From a virus, in the IMG/VR virus record IMGVR_UViG_3300047317_000749, positions 1 through 32,468 of that record: a DNA stretch of 32,468 nt; one strand, given 5' to 3'. The position numbers were made by a program, and so were the translations under genes. Below the pieces are notes generated by a model, which worked only from the letters and a program-made list of their open reading frames with translations, ran no database searches and was not told the origin of the DNA. How positions within the stretch are numbered: the first letter of the stretch is position 1; each line of letters starts with the position of its first letter. Positions 21,301 through 29,148 of this stretch are shown piece after piece.

Positions 21301-22789
21301 GCCGCAAAGCATTCACCCGGGATTTTACCCCGGGAGACGCCGAATCATAACCCGCGTCATGGACCGAATTAAGACCCGGAAAATTCTTCGAGTTGGGGGT
21401 GCGAATGTTCGAGCCCCACTCGCGTGGAGCGGAAATCAAACCGCTAATCGTGTGGGTCCCGGCATACTTCACGCCATGAGCGAGACCGAAAATAGTTCCA
21501 AACGGAGTGAACGATTCTCGCTCTTCCGGAGTCTCCGCAGTGCCTGCTTGCAGCCCGATATCGAATCCAGCACCGGCCAACGCTGCGCCAGCGGCACGAG
21601 GTGCAGCTTCAGCAACCTGTCGGCCCACGACTGCCAGGGAAGACTTAAGCGGGGCCGCGCCAGCAATCTGTCTTCCAATTTCCGAAAGCTGGTCGAAGCT
21701 ACCGGCCACTTTGCCAGCGCCCGTAGCGATTTTTTCTCCGAGCTTCCCGCCCTTCTCCAAGCCCTCCATGATACCCAGAGGGATAGCAGCCGGATTTAGC
21801 TCACCAGCCGCGACTGCTCCCGCAGCAGCACCCGCCGCCTTTGATACTCCCGGAGCTACCGCGCGCACCGCAGTCGCCACCGGCTTCACCAGAGCACCGA
21901 CAGCCTGCACGCCGCGTCCAATCGTAGCCTGGGCTGCCTTCTGGGCCAGTGCAGCAGCCGATTCAGGCACCAGAGCACCGGCAGCTTTGCCAACCGGGGC
22001 CAGACCTTTGCCCATCGCTTCAAAAGCGAACGGGTCCGCCTGGGCTAGCGAGGCCACTTGCTCCGGTCTCACTGCGGAGCCCTGCTGCTCCAAATTCTTA
22101 ACCACCTCCGGACCCACCGCACTTAACAACGCGCCGTGGCCGGTTGCAATCTTTTGCTGCTGCTGAAGGTCGGCCAGGGAATCGAAAAGTGAATTGACTT
22201 TGTCTTGTTCCGTGTATTGGTCGAGCGGTTTGCCGCCAACTTTTTTCGCGAGGCGAACGGCTTGACCCACGAGGCCGGTAGTAGCCGCCTCAGTCGCTGA
22301 GGTAGACTCTGCGACTCGCTGCTGGATGTTTCGGCCTAACTGGTCTAGCGTGCCCGGGTCCGCGCCGAGCAGATGCCCGAGGCCCAAGCTAATCGAATCA
22401 GCGGCATTCTGCGCGACATCGCTCGCTTGAGTGAATGCGCCTTTGCCGAAACCCGCGATGCCCTTCGCCATGCCCGAAGCGGAGATTCCGCGATACCAGG
22501 GCTCCAGCTTCTGCTTGTGCAACGCGTCGGCAACCTTGGAGACCATCCACGGGTCCTTCTGAAGGTCGGGACGGCTGGAAAATTGTTCGAGGATTCGAAA
22601 CTCAGGGTCCTGCTTCGATAACTGAAAAATCTGCTCCGAAGTAAAATCCTTCAGAGGGTCAACCTCTTTGGACTGGGGCTGGTCGAATGCGGCCTGCTGG
22701 TCCGGGGTTAACTGAACCTCTTGTCCAGCCGTAGGCGAGTTTTCATACTGCGCCTGTTGCTCCGGCGATAGAGAAACTTCTTGGGGCAT
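15389..22789 (-). CDS. Giant multidomain 'polyvalent' virion protein (2466 aa)
   Basis: ATG at 22789 overlaps the upstream stop as TAATG. Layout: N-terminal twin repeat (EVSLSPEQQAQYE / EVQLTPDQQAAFD); Ala/Gly-rich hydrophobic region (about 230-420); a zincin-like segment with PHDALHAIDDV (about 566); a module with MWLSPDGDFYDATPTHYHSA (about 1130); VFRAVHDVMGHAKEGYEFGP (about 1375), a likely metal-binding domain; a second module with AWIAPDGKPIQLGGQWHHEW (about 1500); ILYSGKGGG followed by SWWTSSLRRA (about 1655), possibly ADP-ribosyltransferase-like; ALRDEDTGKIYEGPMHAFAK (about 1755); a DUF3293-like stretch with KSFLVPNMTPEQATAWGNKY (about 1960); and a C-terminal domain with FAELLAATSPNTTPDVNFGF (about 2145). 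A Q-[FY]-[RK]-P motif recurs between modules. Its size and place after internal-protein genes suggest an ejected protein carrying enzymes into the host; domain names are tentative. Confidence 0.8.
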   Translation of the reverse strand: MPQEVSLSPEQQAQYENSPTAGQEVQLTPDQQAAFDQPQSKEVDPLKDFTSEQIFQLSKQDPEFRILEQFSSRPDLQKDPWMVSKVADALHKQKLEPWYRGISASGMAKGIAGFGKGAFTQASDVAQNAADSISLGLGHLLGADPGTLDQLGRNIQQRVAESTSATEAATTGLVGQAVRLAKKVGGKPLDQYTEQDKVNSLFDSLADLQQQQKIATGHGALLSAVGPEVVKNLEQQGSAVRPEQVASLAQADPFAFEAMGKGLAPVGKAAGALVPESAAALAQKAAQATIGRGVQAVGALVKPVATAVRAVAPGVSKAAGAAAGAVAAGELNPAAIPLGIMEGLEKGGKLGEKIATGAGKVAGSFDQLSEIGRQIAGAAPLKSSLAVVGRQVAEAAPRAAGAALAGAGFDIGLQAGTAETPEERESFTPFGTIFGLAHGVKYAGTHTISGLISAPREWGSNIRTPNSKNFPGLNSVHDAGYDSASPGVKSRVNALRQLVEGTGAELFYAPRPEQGQPDNLPDTLTGMGIPADRADTFADKAAFTTTINGKKVVVIRNVEAGPHDALHAIDDVVGATQVRELNDAVKGQYTPEVWSQMRQRYADLLAPGTDNPTATILDQTGRGDAEAKEKIIRQVHDTFTQNNETPDMESFKQAAGSEIQRQQSDAAAAGKSLWEHTLTPEEQNNVADQYMGSEVRAENFDSAYKGIGDGKTLTDKLAHAVAGTMASLGFNPVAGRYSDLGFPLDYATMKQGLKQSAVNKPLVSPSKLPKVVAPVGSPAAATQQQKRHEEIVKTAPDVALPGAAKSPREMMGILNEAVLSGSPVDIHYGHAGGTAPAAGTGDLPEAALGGVSRADRREVIEAWRQLPIATRSFMATLFSPERFDVTKGGKYQVYGGSHAVLAANLQKLANFSIAHPEVKLPDGWNVDDKSFTPDSWNTILDQVQKYSRNQLTGRAGSGQPLVVPKMKGYFAPPVTGEAAVIPQDAADAINAVFGQTTPATARIMKKDVVPLNLAGQRIAEATLPGRVEAPTAESPEFEGETAKGLGIEGQHVLEPNPFLQELNKFSDAPSFIEARRRLNLEHMADVEHAPAGSPSLRGNTLTMAAGFRPELLPDKENVGRWSRFSHLVGMWLSPDGDFYDATPTHYHSAEKYITGVTKEDPRELAYKKQWVRVNIDGGSADAQILIEGPKPNPTQMRALDSAAESQGLPVNNDSGRTVIEAPAGFRPELRGNEDIQQVADRYMKATGRPYTRPTAATPLNEAVAKRIADFYQSAAHSPDSPEVQSSYKAMADETVQQWNALEKAGYKMEPWTKPGQPYGSSAEMTADVRDNHHLWFFPTEAGYGTGTEIAKHPLLEDSGVQVNGRELPYNDVFRAVHDVMGHAKEGYEFGPKGELNAYLAHSAMYSDAAKPAMASETLGQNSWVNFGEHLRTPEGNIPKKGEAGFVPAPERPFAEQKAFLLPENLQKLSLDDESAQFKPRKRKDDWQLKEGPGMFSKAWIAPDGKPIQLGGQWHHEWVNENPDVAEKYGLKPTTSGEENRSEALQKGFARVNYEKNTGTFKVEARQQDWDKLSPSVLEMVKRNLGKIDNMDVHLLDAKGKNIVDQDGVALHTYDAGEKLDHIPLISEPSSTVTETSPQATGKAESAQFRPADEDTQILYSGKGGGVGSGEGGSWWTSSLRRAISFGPSVSRVEVPKEIAQAAREAALKQGSGTSTDFVLPNEWVKKAEPVGELDQPTYELPIQFRPDETNPRAVKMAALRDEDTGKIYEGPMHAFAKLEYLKEKYASRLDENGDLPDNLMLQAWKADPNLSEGFTTNAGEFLSRDEAKDRAVELKQYVAKPNEGSSLESQAFTRQQELQKAGYAPDVQYRPSAKPEDFKSEETLPRALQSPNWAIFTATKEDLGPGTNEHNELRNENLEKALVADGFTPTEVSGNYKGVDQGKSFLVPNMTPEQATAWGNKYGQESVLTPHGILYGDGTINPADHSKTVVGPEAEKQDFYSKLKDGPAFSMGIDTDKRVQFKPNTPEERDLLGAAIAPQAFSKAEVMAMSNKDLLEHYPEAVVPNKVRNKKGKLVEPELTSDIVHAPLVEANGGAESPKAIKAYAQKVVDFAKQWQDHPAFKDGMKWYSDFVPKLKANFGKNAQLFAELLAATSPNTTPDVNFGFAYDALKSFETGKFDQQIAKFNEGMKMADEDNWQDWYNKNVPESDRPVKPTKATFMAEWIDQHDLAPRQSNGKNYGMHSVPVLQVLARRWLNQTTGPKTQNFIKNLVGSEHEATIDVWADRTMRRLGYQDYQDRWRILPKNATGVPDTDFHFSQKVFRAAANQMDIKPDALQGALWFAEKQLWADKGWGRLDLGDYRKEMAKVPELQKRFEQRNAQQEMNLVAPRPGVQYNPGMKLVKATVQDKNGGILIGGGKSITSSPLTPVDASAWADAIISNQIGLPASQYGTKDQRRNKDDFKVTIR

Positions 22790-24468
22790 TAGTCAACTTT
22801 GTAAAATTTTCCATCTGGACCACGCTGCACATTTCCAATCCCTTGAATAAATCGAACAGGCCCCGCTGCGGCAGCCCCAGGAGCAGAAACCAAACCCTTC
22901 GCGGACCCTTTGCTGAGCGGCCAGGGATTTTCCAAAAATTGTCCATTGGCAACTCGCGACTGCTCCGCGTCCAGAGGATTGCCGATGCCTGCGGTGCCCG
23001 CTGACTGAACCGCATTTTGAAACGCTGGCTGAGCGGCAGACTCGACACCGCGAATCGCTTCGTAGCCCATATCCACCAACCGCTGGCGCGCCTGGGGAGT
23101 AAGGACTGTTTCACCCTTAATCTTTTGCCAGACGTTTTTCATGTTCAGATACCGTTCGATTTTGCTCTGGTTCTGTTCCGTCTTCTCCCACTTGAATTCT
23201 CGCATCACGCCAGAGGGGTCATACATCTTGATAAGATTTTCAACCATCCCCTGGTCGATGACAGCCATGTTCGAGGACTGCTGTTGCTCGATAGGCATCT
23301 TCGCCACTTCCTGCGCGCGACTTACAAAAGGTGTGATGTATTGCTGAGCCGCTTCCCAGTTCGTCACGCGTTTATCCGCGCGCGCCGCAGTCTGGATGTC
23401 GTTCTTGACCTTCCAAGCTTCCGGAGTGTAAGTCAGGATGCCGGGAGTAGGCTTAGCAGCCGGAGCCGCAGGCGCAGATTTCGGAGCCACCATCGGAGCT
23501 TCACCGGGGGTGTGCTGAGCCACCGCAACCGAGCGCCGGTTCATCATCTCCTGGACTTGAGCGTCCGGCATAGAAGACACCAAGGCCGGACCATTCTCCG
23601 CACCTTCCTGTTCGAGTTGATTCGCTAACCCTGCCCGGTCTGCCGGATTGGACGCCTGAGGATTTGGAGTGCCCGCTGGCGAGACTAAGCCCGAACCTGC
23701 GTGCATGTCTTTAGCACCGGACACCGCAGAGGGGTCCAAAAAATATTGCCCGCGCGCCGGATGAAACTGCGGAAGAACTTTGTCCAACTGCTTGGCATAC
23801 GACCAATATGCCGGAGAGCCGGGATACCCGCTCTCCACGTCCGGAGGAGTAACATTCTGGCCCTGCCAGTTCACCTTAGCCGTATACTTGCGGCCATTCT
23901 CTTCCACGGTCCGTTCGCCCACTGGAGTGAGCGCCTTCAACCAGGAATCGGAAAGTGAAAGCTGGCCGCGCATTTCGTTTCCACGAGCCGCAGCTTTCTT
24001 GAAATCTTCCGGACCAGGATTCGGGGGCATAGCCTCACCGAAAAAATGGCCGAACTGTTGGTAGGTATCGAGCCCGCCCGGGCCATACACAGCAGTCGCC
24101 TGTTGCGCCGCGAGATTCGTCTTCGCTAAAGCTGTCTGTTGCTCCACGAGCCCTTGCTGGGCCTGCGCTTGCTGGGCCGAGAGTTGGGCCTGGGCACCCG
24201 CAGCGCGAGCAGTATCAAGACGAGACTGCACCACATCAGGATTGACATATTCTTTCAGACTTTCCAGCAGAGCCTTTTTCTTCGACTGCCCCACTTGACC
24301 GATGCGGTCCAAAATATCCTGGTTGGTAATGAACCCCTTTCGGAGTGAATCAACAAGCTGCTCCACCGCTGCGGGTCCAACCACATTAGGGTCCGCAGAA
24401 GTGACGAGGGGCTGCCCGAGCGAGTTTACGCTGGACTGAGCGGTATCAGTAGGTCCACCAATTGCCAT
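22789..24468 (-). CDS. Putative internal virion protein (559 aa)
   Basis: ATG 24468 (MAIGGPTDTAQSSVNSLGQP) is chosen over an in-frame GTG at 24579 that lies within the preceding gene; GGGAG lies about 12 nt before it. The N-terminal part is helical and Gln/Ala-rich (ARAAGAQAQLSAQQAQAQQG, likely coiled coil). The middle is Pro-rich. The C-terminal domain (AARADKRVTNWEAAQQYITP; MVENLIKMYDPSGVMREFKW) is a helical unit of a kind I associate with internal/ejection proteins of podovirus-like phages. The last codon overlaps the start of the giant protein. Confidence 0.65.
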   Translation of the reverse strand: MAIGGPTDTAQSSVNSLGQPLVTSADPNVVGPAAVEQLVDSLRKGFITNQDILDRIGQVGQSKKKALLESLKEYVNPDVVQSRLDTARAAGAQAQLSAQQAQAQQGLVEQQTALAKTNLAAQQATAVYGPGGLDTYQQFGHFFGEAMPPNPGPEDFKKAAARGNEMRGQLSLSDSWLKALTPVGERTVEENGRKYTAKVNWQGQNVTPPDVESGYPGSPAYWSYAKQLDKVLPQFHPARGQYFLDPSAVSGAKDMHAGSGLVSPAGTPNPQASNPADRAGLANQLEQEGAENGPALVSSMPDAQVQEMMNRRSVAVAQHTPGEAPMVAPKSAPAAPAAKPTPGILTYTPEAWKVKNDIQTAARADKRVTNWEAAQQYITPFVSRAQEVAKMPIEQQQSSNMAVIDQGMVENLIKMYDPSGVMREFKWEKTEQNQSKIERYLNMKNVWQKIKGETVLTPQARQRLVDMGYEAIRGVESAAQPAFQNAVQSAGTAGIGNPLDAEQSRVANGQFLENPWPLSKGSAKGLVSAPGAAAAGPVRFIQGIGNVQRGPDGKFYKVD

Positions 24469-24473
24469 AAAAA

Positions 24474-25139
24474 TTAAACTCCCATCGACATTATGTTTTT
24501 CGCAATCGAGGGACTCTGCATAGGACCGAGTCCAGATTGCACCGGCGAAATCCAGCCGGAGAGCCCGTAGGGATTCCACGACTGCGTAGGATTCATCCCG
24601 GGGCTAGTCGATTGATAAATGTTTGGCGCATACGACGGACTCAGCGCAGCGGCCTGCGAAATTCTCATTGCGTTCGCGCCCGCATCGCCGGTCTGCAAAT
24701 TAGTTAGCTGCTGAACAGCATTGTTATAGTTAGGGTCAACCCAACCACCAGCCGAAGTCGAACGCGTCGAGGCAACTTTGTCCTGGGCAACTTGTAATGA
24801 ACGTTGATACGAATCGTAGGCGTGCATCGCAGTGTTTTTTGCAGTAAGATTTTGAGCATACGCATTCGCCTCGATGAACGCCGGATTTTTGGTAGGGTCC
24901 TGCTGCTGCGGTGCCTGATACGCACCGGTGCCCAGCATGTTCTGAAAATTGGGACCGTAAATTGACTGGAGCATGTTTTGAATCAGCGGGTCCGACAAGC
25001 TCTGAATCCCCGGAGCCGCGCCCGGCGTAGGCATGGGGGCTACCTGCCGAGTCGCGAGACCCGGGTCACGAGGAGCCACTGGCGCTAACCCAGGAGTCAG
25101 CGACGCTGCGGTCCAACCACCAAGAGGAGAGACAGGCAT
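24474..25139 (-). CDS. Hypothetical virion protein, Pro/Gln/Asn-rich (221 aa)
   Basis: ATG at 25139, 4 nt after the previous stop. The N-terminus is Pro/Ala-rich (LTPGLAPVAPRDPGLATRQV). A helical middle (AFIEANAYAQNLTAKNTAMH) is followed by a Ser/Pro/Asn-rich end. No transmembrane helix or catalytic motif is visible. Its place between two likely internal virion proteins suggests a minor virion or ejection component; no family is recognised. Confidence 0.6.
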   Translation of the reverse strand: MPVSPLGGWTAASLTPGLAPVAPRDPGLATRQVAPMPTPGAAPGIQSLSDPLIQNMLQSIYGPNFQNMLGTGAYQAPQQQDPTKNPAFIEANAYAQNLTAKNTAMHAYDSYQRSLQVAQDKVASTRSTSAGGWVDPNYNNAVQQLTNLQTGDAGANAMRISQAAALSPSYAPNIYQSTSPGMNPTQSWNPYGLSGWISPVQSGLGPMQSPSIAKNIMSMGV

Positions 25140-25143
25140 ATCG

Positions 25144-26112
25144 TTAAATCGCAGACAGAGCTAAGCCGCCTAAATCGGCAGCGTTACCCCCGCCACCTCC
25201 GCCGCCACCACCACCAAACCATCCGCTAATCGTAGGAATCGCGCTTCCGAGCGCAGACCCAGCACCACCAAAAGCGTTCCCCCACGCGGTCGCCTGACCC
25301 ATGGTCCCACGAGCCGCAGCATCCGCCGAAGACTGCGCGAGTTGATTCGTAGCTCCAACACGGGCAAGCCAGATGTTGGCAATGTTTTGGCCGGAGAGCC
25401 CCGCATTCGGGAGCATCGAAGCCGAAGTGCCAAGCACGCTCTGCGTTCCACCGAGGTTCGCGAGTTGCGTCTGGCTGAGCCGAGGGAAAAGCTGCTGCAA
25501 AATATTCTGCCTGGAATTTTCCAGGTTCTGCGCCGATTCAGAAAGCTGAGCGGCCTGCTGTTGGCGTTGCATCTGGAGATTTAGACCAGCGGTGCCCAAA
25601 ACGGTCCGCAGCATCTGCCCGCCGATTCCCCGCCCGGATGCTCCCTGAGTAACCATGCCGGACTGTTCGAGACCGGCCTGGACAAGCTGGTTCTCCACGT
25701 CCGGAGGAAGTGTAGCGCCCGCAGAAAGTTGTTTGAGCGCGGCATCGACCAAACCATTCTTGGCCTCTGTCATTCCCGGCGTGCCCGCCAGAGCTTCAGT
25801 CGCCGCCTGGGTCCCCACCGCTCCCGATTGCTGACCGATTTGCTGCGCCTGCGACAGCATTTGATTTTCCGATTGATACCGGGCTTGAAGCAAAGCCGGG
25901 TCAACCTGACCCTGAAGCGCGAGACGCGCCATCGTGTTCTGGATGTCCCCTGCGGTCGCCTGCGCGTTAATCACCGAGGGATTCAGATTATTGAAAACGA
26001 ATTCACGTTGCTGTCGCAACGCGTCGATTTGCATCCGCGTAGCGGTCTTCACCGCGTCCGCCTGAAGCGCGGCACCCGCTACCTGACCAATTCCTGAGAA
26101 AATATCGCTCAC
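25144..26112 (-). CDS. gp14-like internal virion/ejection protein candidate
   Basis: Encodes 322 aa, GTG start at 26112 coupled to the acetyltransferase stop (GTGA). It begins MSDIFSGIGQVAGAALQADA, an Ala/Gly amphipathic start like that of T7 gp14-type core proteins. Long Gln/Ala-rich helices follow (QSENQMLSQAQQIGQQ; NLQMQRQQQAAQLSESAQNL). The end has a run of ten glycines (25186-25215) encoded by mixed codons. Such proteins are ejected and form a channel across the cell envelope. Family assignment rests on composition and order, not on a clear motif. Confidence 0.6.
   Translation of the reverse strand: MSDIFSGIGQVAGAALQADAVKTATRMQIDALRQQREFVFNNLNPSVINAQATAGDIQNTMARLALQGQVDPALLQARYQSENQMLSQAQQIGQQSGAVGTQAATEALAGTPGMTEAKNGLVDAALKQLSAGATLPPDVENQLVQAGLEQSGMVTQGASGRGIGGQMLRTVLGTAGLNLQMQRQQQAAQLSESAQNLENSRQNILQQLFPRLSQTQLANLGGTQSVLGTSASMLPNAGLSGQNIANIWLARVGATNQLAQSSADAAARGTMGQATAWGNAFGGAGSALGSAIPTISGWFGGGGGGGGGGNAADLGGLALSAI
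25186..25215 (-). repeat. Ten-residue glycine run in the ejection-protein candidate
   Basis: Ten consecutive Gly codons using GGT, GGC, GGA and GGG, preceded by GWF. Mixed codons mean it is selected at protein level rather than a slippage tract. It is probably a flexible linker to the last 15 residues. Confidence 0.8.
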
Positions 26113-26558
26113 ATTTTTATTGAGAATGCCTCAGCTACGGGATGATACCCAAGCTTGGCGTAAAGTCTTCGCATCCGTTCAATAGTCGGGCCGGTGGTCG
26201 CGGTGCAAACTACGTCATGACACCCGGCCCGCTTGCAATCGAATTCAAAATGATTCAACAGGTCGAGGGAATGCCGTCGTGATGTCTTATCGACAGCCCA
26301 CAAACATTCTTGACCCCGAAGATGCCCGGTTAATGAATCAGGAAAAATCAATCCCAAGAGGATGCCTTTCACTTTCTCATTCACAGACGCCACATAACCT
26401 TTTCCAATTCCCTGTTGCAGCAAAGCAGTCCAGGTCTTCGCAAGGTGCTCGTGATTGGTCTTTAGCTCGAAGCCGGACTCAATCGCTGCCGCGTCGAGCA
26501 CCGGCGTTAATTCCTTGATTATCCCGGAAAGCTCTTGATATTGAATCGGTCGAACCAT
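26109..26558 (-). CDS. GNAT-family acetyltransferase
   Basis: Encodes 149 aa; ATG at 26558. The end of the fold is clear: ECLWAVDKTSRRHSLDLLNH (beta-4 and the start of the acetyl-CoA-binding helix), HDVVCTATTGPTIERMRRLY and AKLGYHPVAEAFSIKM ('LGY.P....F'), typical of phage GNAT proteins. The canonical R/Q-x-x-G-x-G/A loop is degenerate (KTSRRHS), so activity is uncertain. It sits between fibre and ejection-protein genes, as GNAT genes do in some podovirus genomes. The target could be a virion or host protein. AACAGCGACTTCTCATAG precedes the start. Confidence 0.65.
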   Translation of the reverse strand: MVRPIQYQELSGIIKELTPVLDAAAIESGFELKTNHEHLAKTWTALLQQGIGKGYVASVNEKVKGILLGLIFPDSLTGHLRGQECLWAVDKTSRRHSLDLLNHFEFDCKRAGCHDVVCTATTGPTIERMRRLYAKLGYHPVAEAFSIKM

Positions 26559-26561
26559 CTA

Positions 26562-26582
26562 TGAGAAGTCGCTGTTTTCTCA
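26562..26582 (-). other. Stem-loop between fibre-like and GNAT genes
   Basis: TGAGAA and TTCTCA form a 6-bp stem around a 9-nt loop containing the AGCGACT element. It overlaps the stop codon of the upstream gene (26580-26582) and ends 3 nt before the GNAT start. It could control read-through or initiation; there is no T-tract. Confidence 0.35.
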
Positions 26583-27392
26583 CTGCTTGTAAAGGTGCCA
26601 CAAAGCCAATTGAGGCGGATACGGAGTCGGCGAAGCAGGGTTAATCTGCACCCCGTCGGTCTCGCCGAAAGTTTCAAAAGACTGGCGCGCAGGCACCCCG
26701 GAGGGCACCGTCAAACTCGTTTCACCGTCGTGGTTAGCCTGCATGATGATTCGGCCACGAATGGTCTGATTTCCGTCTCCCACGACTGCCCAGCCGGGGT
26801 TACCAATCAAGGCGTCCGAGAGCAAGTGATACATCACTGCCTTGACGTCGCCAGGGACTCCGGAGACCGTGCGCCACTGATTTCGCTCGAACCAAATCAA
26901 GCAGGAAATATCCGTGTCGTAGTATTGCTGATACGCCGCAGGCGCAGAAGGCCGGTTCGCGGATGGGCCGGACAAAACGATTCCAAGGAACGGCACCCAA
27001 GACGTCCCGTTGAAAATATACCAGCCAATCGGGTTTCCGATGCTGGGGTCGATGTCGGTCTGGTCCTTCGTGGTCAACAGCCAAATCGGAGGAGTGCTGC
27101 TAGCCGGAGTGGACGCGCCCACGAAAAACGGAATCGTGAACGAAGCCGAGATGTCCTGGGGAACATAGCGATTGGTCGCGTCGTCCCAGACATACCACTG
27201 CGTGCCGCCCTTTAGCCAGGGGCCTACGTTTGAAGTGGGTTCCGTGTCACCGATGAAGATGAAGTTGGTTCCGTTGGGCGAAACGATTTTTAATCGCTTC
27301 ACGATTTCCACCCGCAGGTCGTCCGGGCTTCCTTTAAAGGAAGCGGGCAACGGAGCGGACTGAATAATCAGACTGGTTGCTTGTAGGCTCAT
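26580..27392 (-). CDS. Tail fibre/collar-like protein
   Basis: Encodes 270 aa; ATG at 27392, 4 nt after the preceding stop. It is beta-rich with many Trp/Pro/Gly: FIFIGDTEPTSNVGPWLKGG, QWYVWDDATNRYVPQD, GWYIFNGTSWVPFLG, then SDALIGNPGWAVVGDGNQTI and RGRIIMQANHDGETS, a pattern common near the ends of tail-fibre and collar proteins. It probably takes part in receptor contact or attachment of the adhesin. It lies directly downstream of the cysteine-rich appendage gene. Confidence 0.6.
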   Translation of the reverse strand: MSLQATSLIIQSAPLPASFKGSPDDLRVEIVKRLKIVSPNGTNFIFIGDTEPTSNVGPWLKGGTQWYVWDDATNRYVPQDISASFTIPFFVGASTPASSTPPIWLLTTKDQTDIDPSIGNPIGWYIFNGTSWVPFLGIVLSGPSANRPSAPAAYQQYYDTDISCLIWFERNQWRTVSGVPGDVKAVMYHLLSDALIGNPGWAVVGDGNQTIRGRIIMQANHDGETSLTVPSGVPARQSFETFGETDGVQINPASPTPYPPQLALWHLYKQ

Positions 27393-27396
27393 AATT

Positions 27397-29148
27397 TTAC
27401 GTTAGGGTCATGTTACCTAGAGACAGAATCTGGACACCCCCGAGACCCGTGTCCGGAGAACATCGCACGATAAGCTCCAGCAGAATGTGTTTTACCGAAT
27501 GCGCCGGTAAAACCAAAGACAATGTAAACGGAGTAAAGGGACCCGTTACTAAGTCCCGTAGGGGCGACTGAATGCTGCTTCCTGAACCGGGAATAGAATC
27601 ATACAACTCCATGTTGAAGATTACTCCATCCTGGCCCGCGATATAATTGCAAACATTTCCATCGGCTTCCCACGCTGGAATGTGCCAAGTCAGCGTAACG
27701 GGATTGTCTGTCGGATTACATATCCGGGAAGTAAAACCCTGGGAAGTGGAAAGCTGAAAACAAGGACCGACGCCCGGTGAGAGTGCGTTAAAAGTTCCTG
27801 TTCCGCCCGCCATTGTATTCCCGGGGTCAGCCGGAGAAATCGTCCAGGTCAGGTCTGCAATATTGCTGGGCACACCGGCGCACTCGCCATCTGAAATAGC
27901 GATACTGTAGCTCCTAGAGCATATTTCCTGGTCCGTGCTAGAGTCCACGACCTGCACCTCGAAGGTGCTAGTCTGATTCGTAGTAGGAGTGCCGGAGACA
28001 TGCCCCGCTGAATTCATGCTGAGCCCATCGGGCAGGCTACCGCTAATAATCGAAAACGTAAGCGGCGCAGTTCCTCCGCTAGCAGTAAAATCAAAAGTGT
28101 AAGGCGTGGTGGTGGCCCCGCTGGGAGGATTCGCATTCGTAAATCCAAACGTAATCAGCTTGTAGTAGAAAATCGCTACACGGTTATTCGCGCTCGTAAC
28201 TGTGATGTTGTAGTGGAAAGTTCCACTCACTGTCGGGATGCCACTCACGTTTGCCGAAATCGGTGACTCTTGCGCAAACACCAATCCGGTCGGCAACGGG
28301 TCCCCGGCGTATACAAAAGTGCAAGGCCCCGTGAATCCATCCGGCGCGAGAGTAGTCTCTCCGAACATATCTCCAAGGCATCCATCTAAGTCGGTAGTGT
28401 CCCCTCCGCCACCTCCATCGGGAATACAGGTGCAGCTTGCTGCGTTCCAGGTGAACCCTGGTTCACACGGGCTCGTGATTAGCCCGCACGGCACACACTC
28501 ACATAAGATAGCATTCCAGCCCGTTCCAGGAGGACACGTCAACGGAGAGCAATCAAAGTCTGTGCATACGTGGTCACTCAACGGAGTCTCGCCATCACCA
28601 GTGATTGCGGTGATTCGATAACATCCCGGCGTGCAGACTTCGAACGAGCTTCCAGAGAAGGCATACCAGTAGAGACTGTAAGGGCCGCTAGGCCCATTAG
28701 AACTTTTATACAGATTGTAGGCAACGGTCTGCGGGAACACAGGAAGAGCGACGATGGTATATCCTCCGCCTGGAATGGCGATAGGCGAACTTCGGGCCGA
28801 CTCATGCCCCTGTCCATCGATAGCGGAAATCTCATAGTAGCCCTCCGAGCACAGCGCAATCGAACCGTTAGGAACGCACTCCGAAATTAAATTGTAAGGG
28901 CTGTCCGGATTATTCGGGTCTATTGCTTCATAAATCTGGAAACAGATTTGCCCGGGAACATTGTCGAACGAAAAGAATCTGCGGCCTCGCCCGCCCGCTC
29001 TGCCGCCCGTCGGTCCATGATGCCGGAGGATGTCGGGCAGAATTATAACCGGGCCACCGCTGCTCGAAAACTGTGCCTCGCAAATCGGTGGCGACACATA
29101 CTCGATGCGCGGCTTGCGCAGAAATAGAGTGTCTAAGATTACGTTCAT
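27397..29148 (-). CDS. Cysteine-rich Ig-domain appendage protein (adhesin candidate)
   Basis: Encodes 583 aa with 23 cysteines; ATG 29148 overlaps the nozzle gene stop. Two tandem FN3-like stretches come first (ICFQIYEAIDPNNPDSPYNL; TVAYNLYKSSNGPSGPYSLY). Then follow two copies of a short Cys motif, CPPGTGWNAILCECVP and CEPGFTWNAASCTCIP (28420-28537). Next is a putative Ig-like (He_PIG) domain with NPPSGATTTPYTFDFTASGG and SLPDGLSMNSAGHVSGTPTT, plus a weaker copy before it. The C-terminus is a beta-rich domain with three or more further Cys. The architecture suggests an extracellular, disulfide- or metal-stabilised adhesin. Confidence 0.65.
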   Translation of the reverse strand: MNVILDTLFLRKPRIEYVSPPICEAQFSSSGGPVIILPDILRHHGPTGGRAGGRGRRFFSFDNVPGQICFQIYEAIDPNNPDSPYNLISECVPNGSIALCSEGYYEISAIDGQGHESARSSPIAIPGGGYTIVALPVFPQTVAYNLYKSSNGPSGPYSLYWYAFSGSSFEVCTPGCYRITAITGDGETPLSDHVCTDFDCSPLTCPPGTGWNAILCECVPCGLITSPCEPGFTWNAASCTCIPDGGGGGDTTDLDGCLGDMFGETTLAPDGFTGPCTFVYAGDPLPTGLVFAQESPISANVSGIPTVSGTFHYNITVTSANNRVAIFYYKLITFGFTNANPPSGATTTPYTFDFTASGGTAPLTFSIISGSLPDGLSMNSAGHVSGTPTTNQTSTFEVQVVDSSTDQEICSRSYSIAISDGECAGVPSNIADLTWTISPADPGNTMAGGTGTFNALSPGVGPCFQLSTSQGFTSRICNPTDNPVTLTWHIPAWEADGNVCNYIAGQDGVIFNMELYDSIPGSGSSIQSPLRDLVTGPFTPFTLSLVLPAHSVKHILLELIVRCSPDTGLGGVQILSLGNMTLT

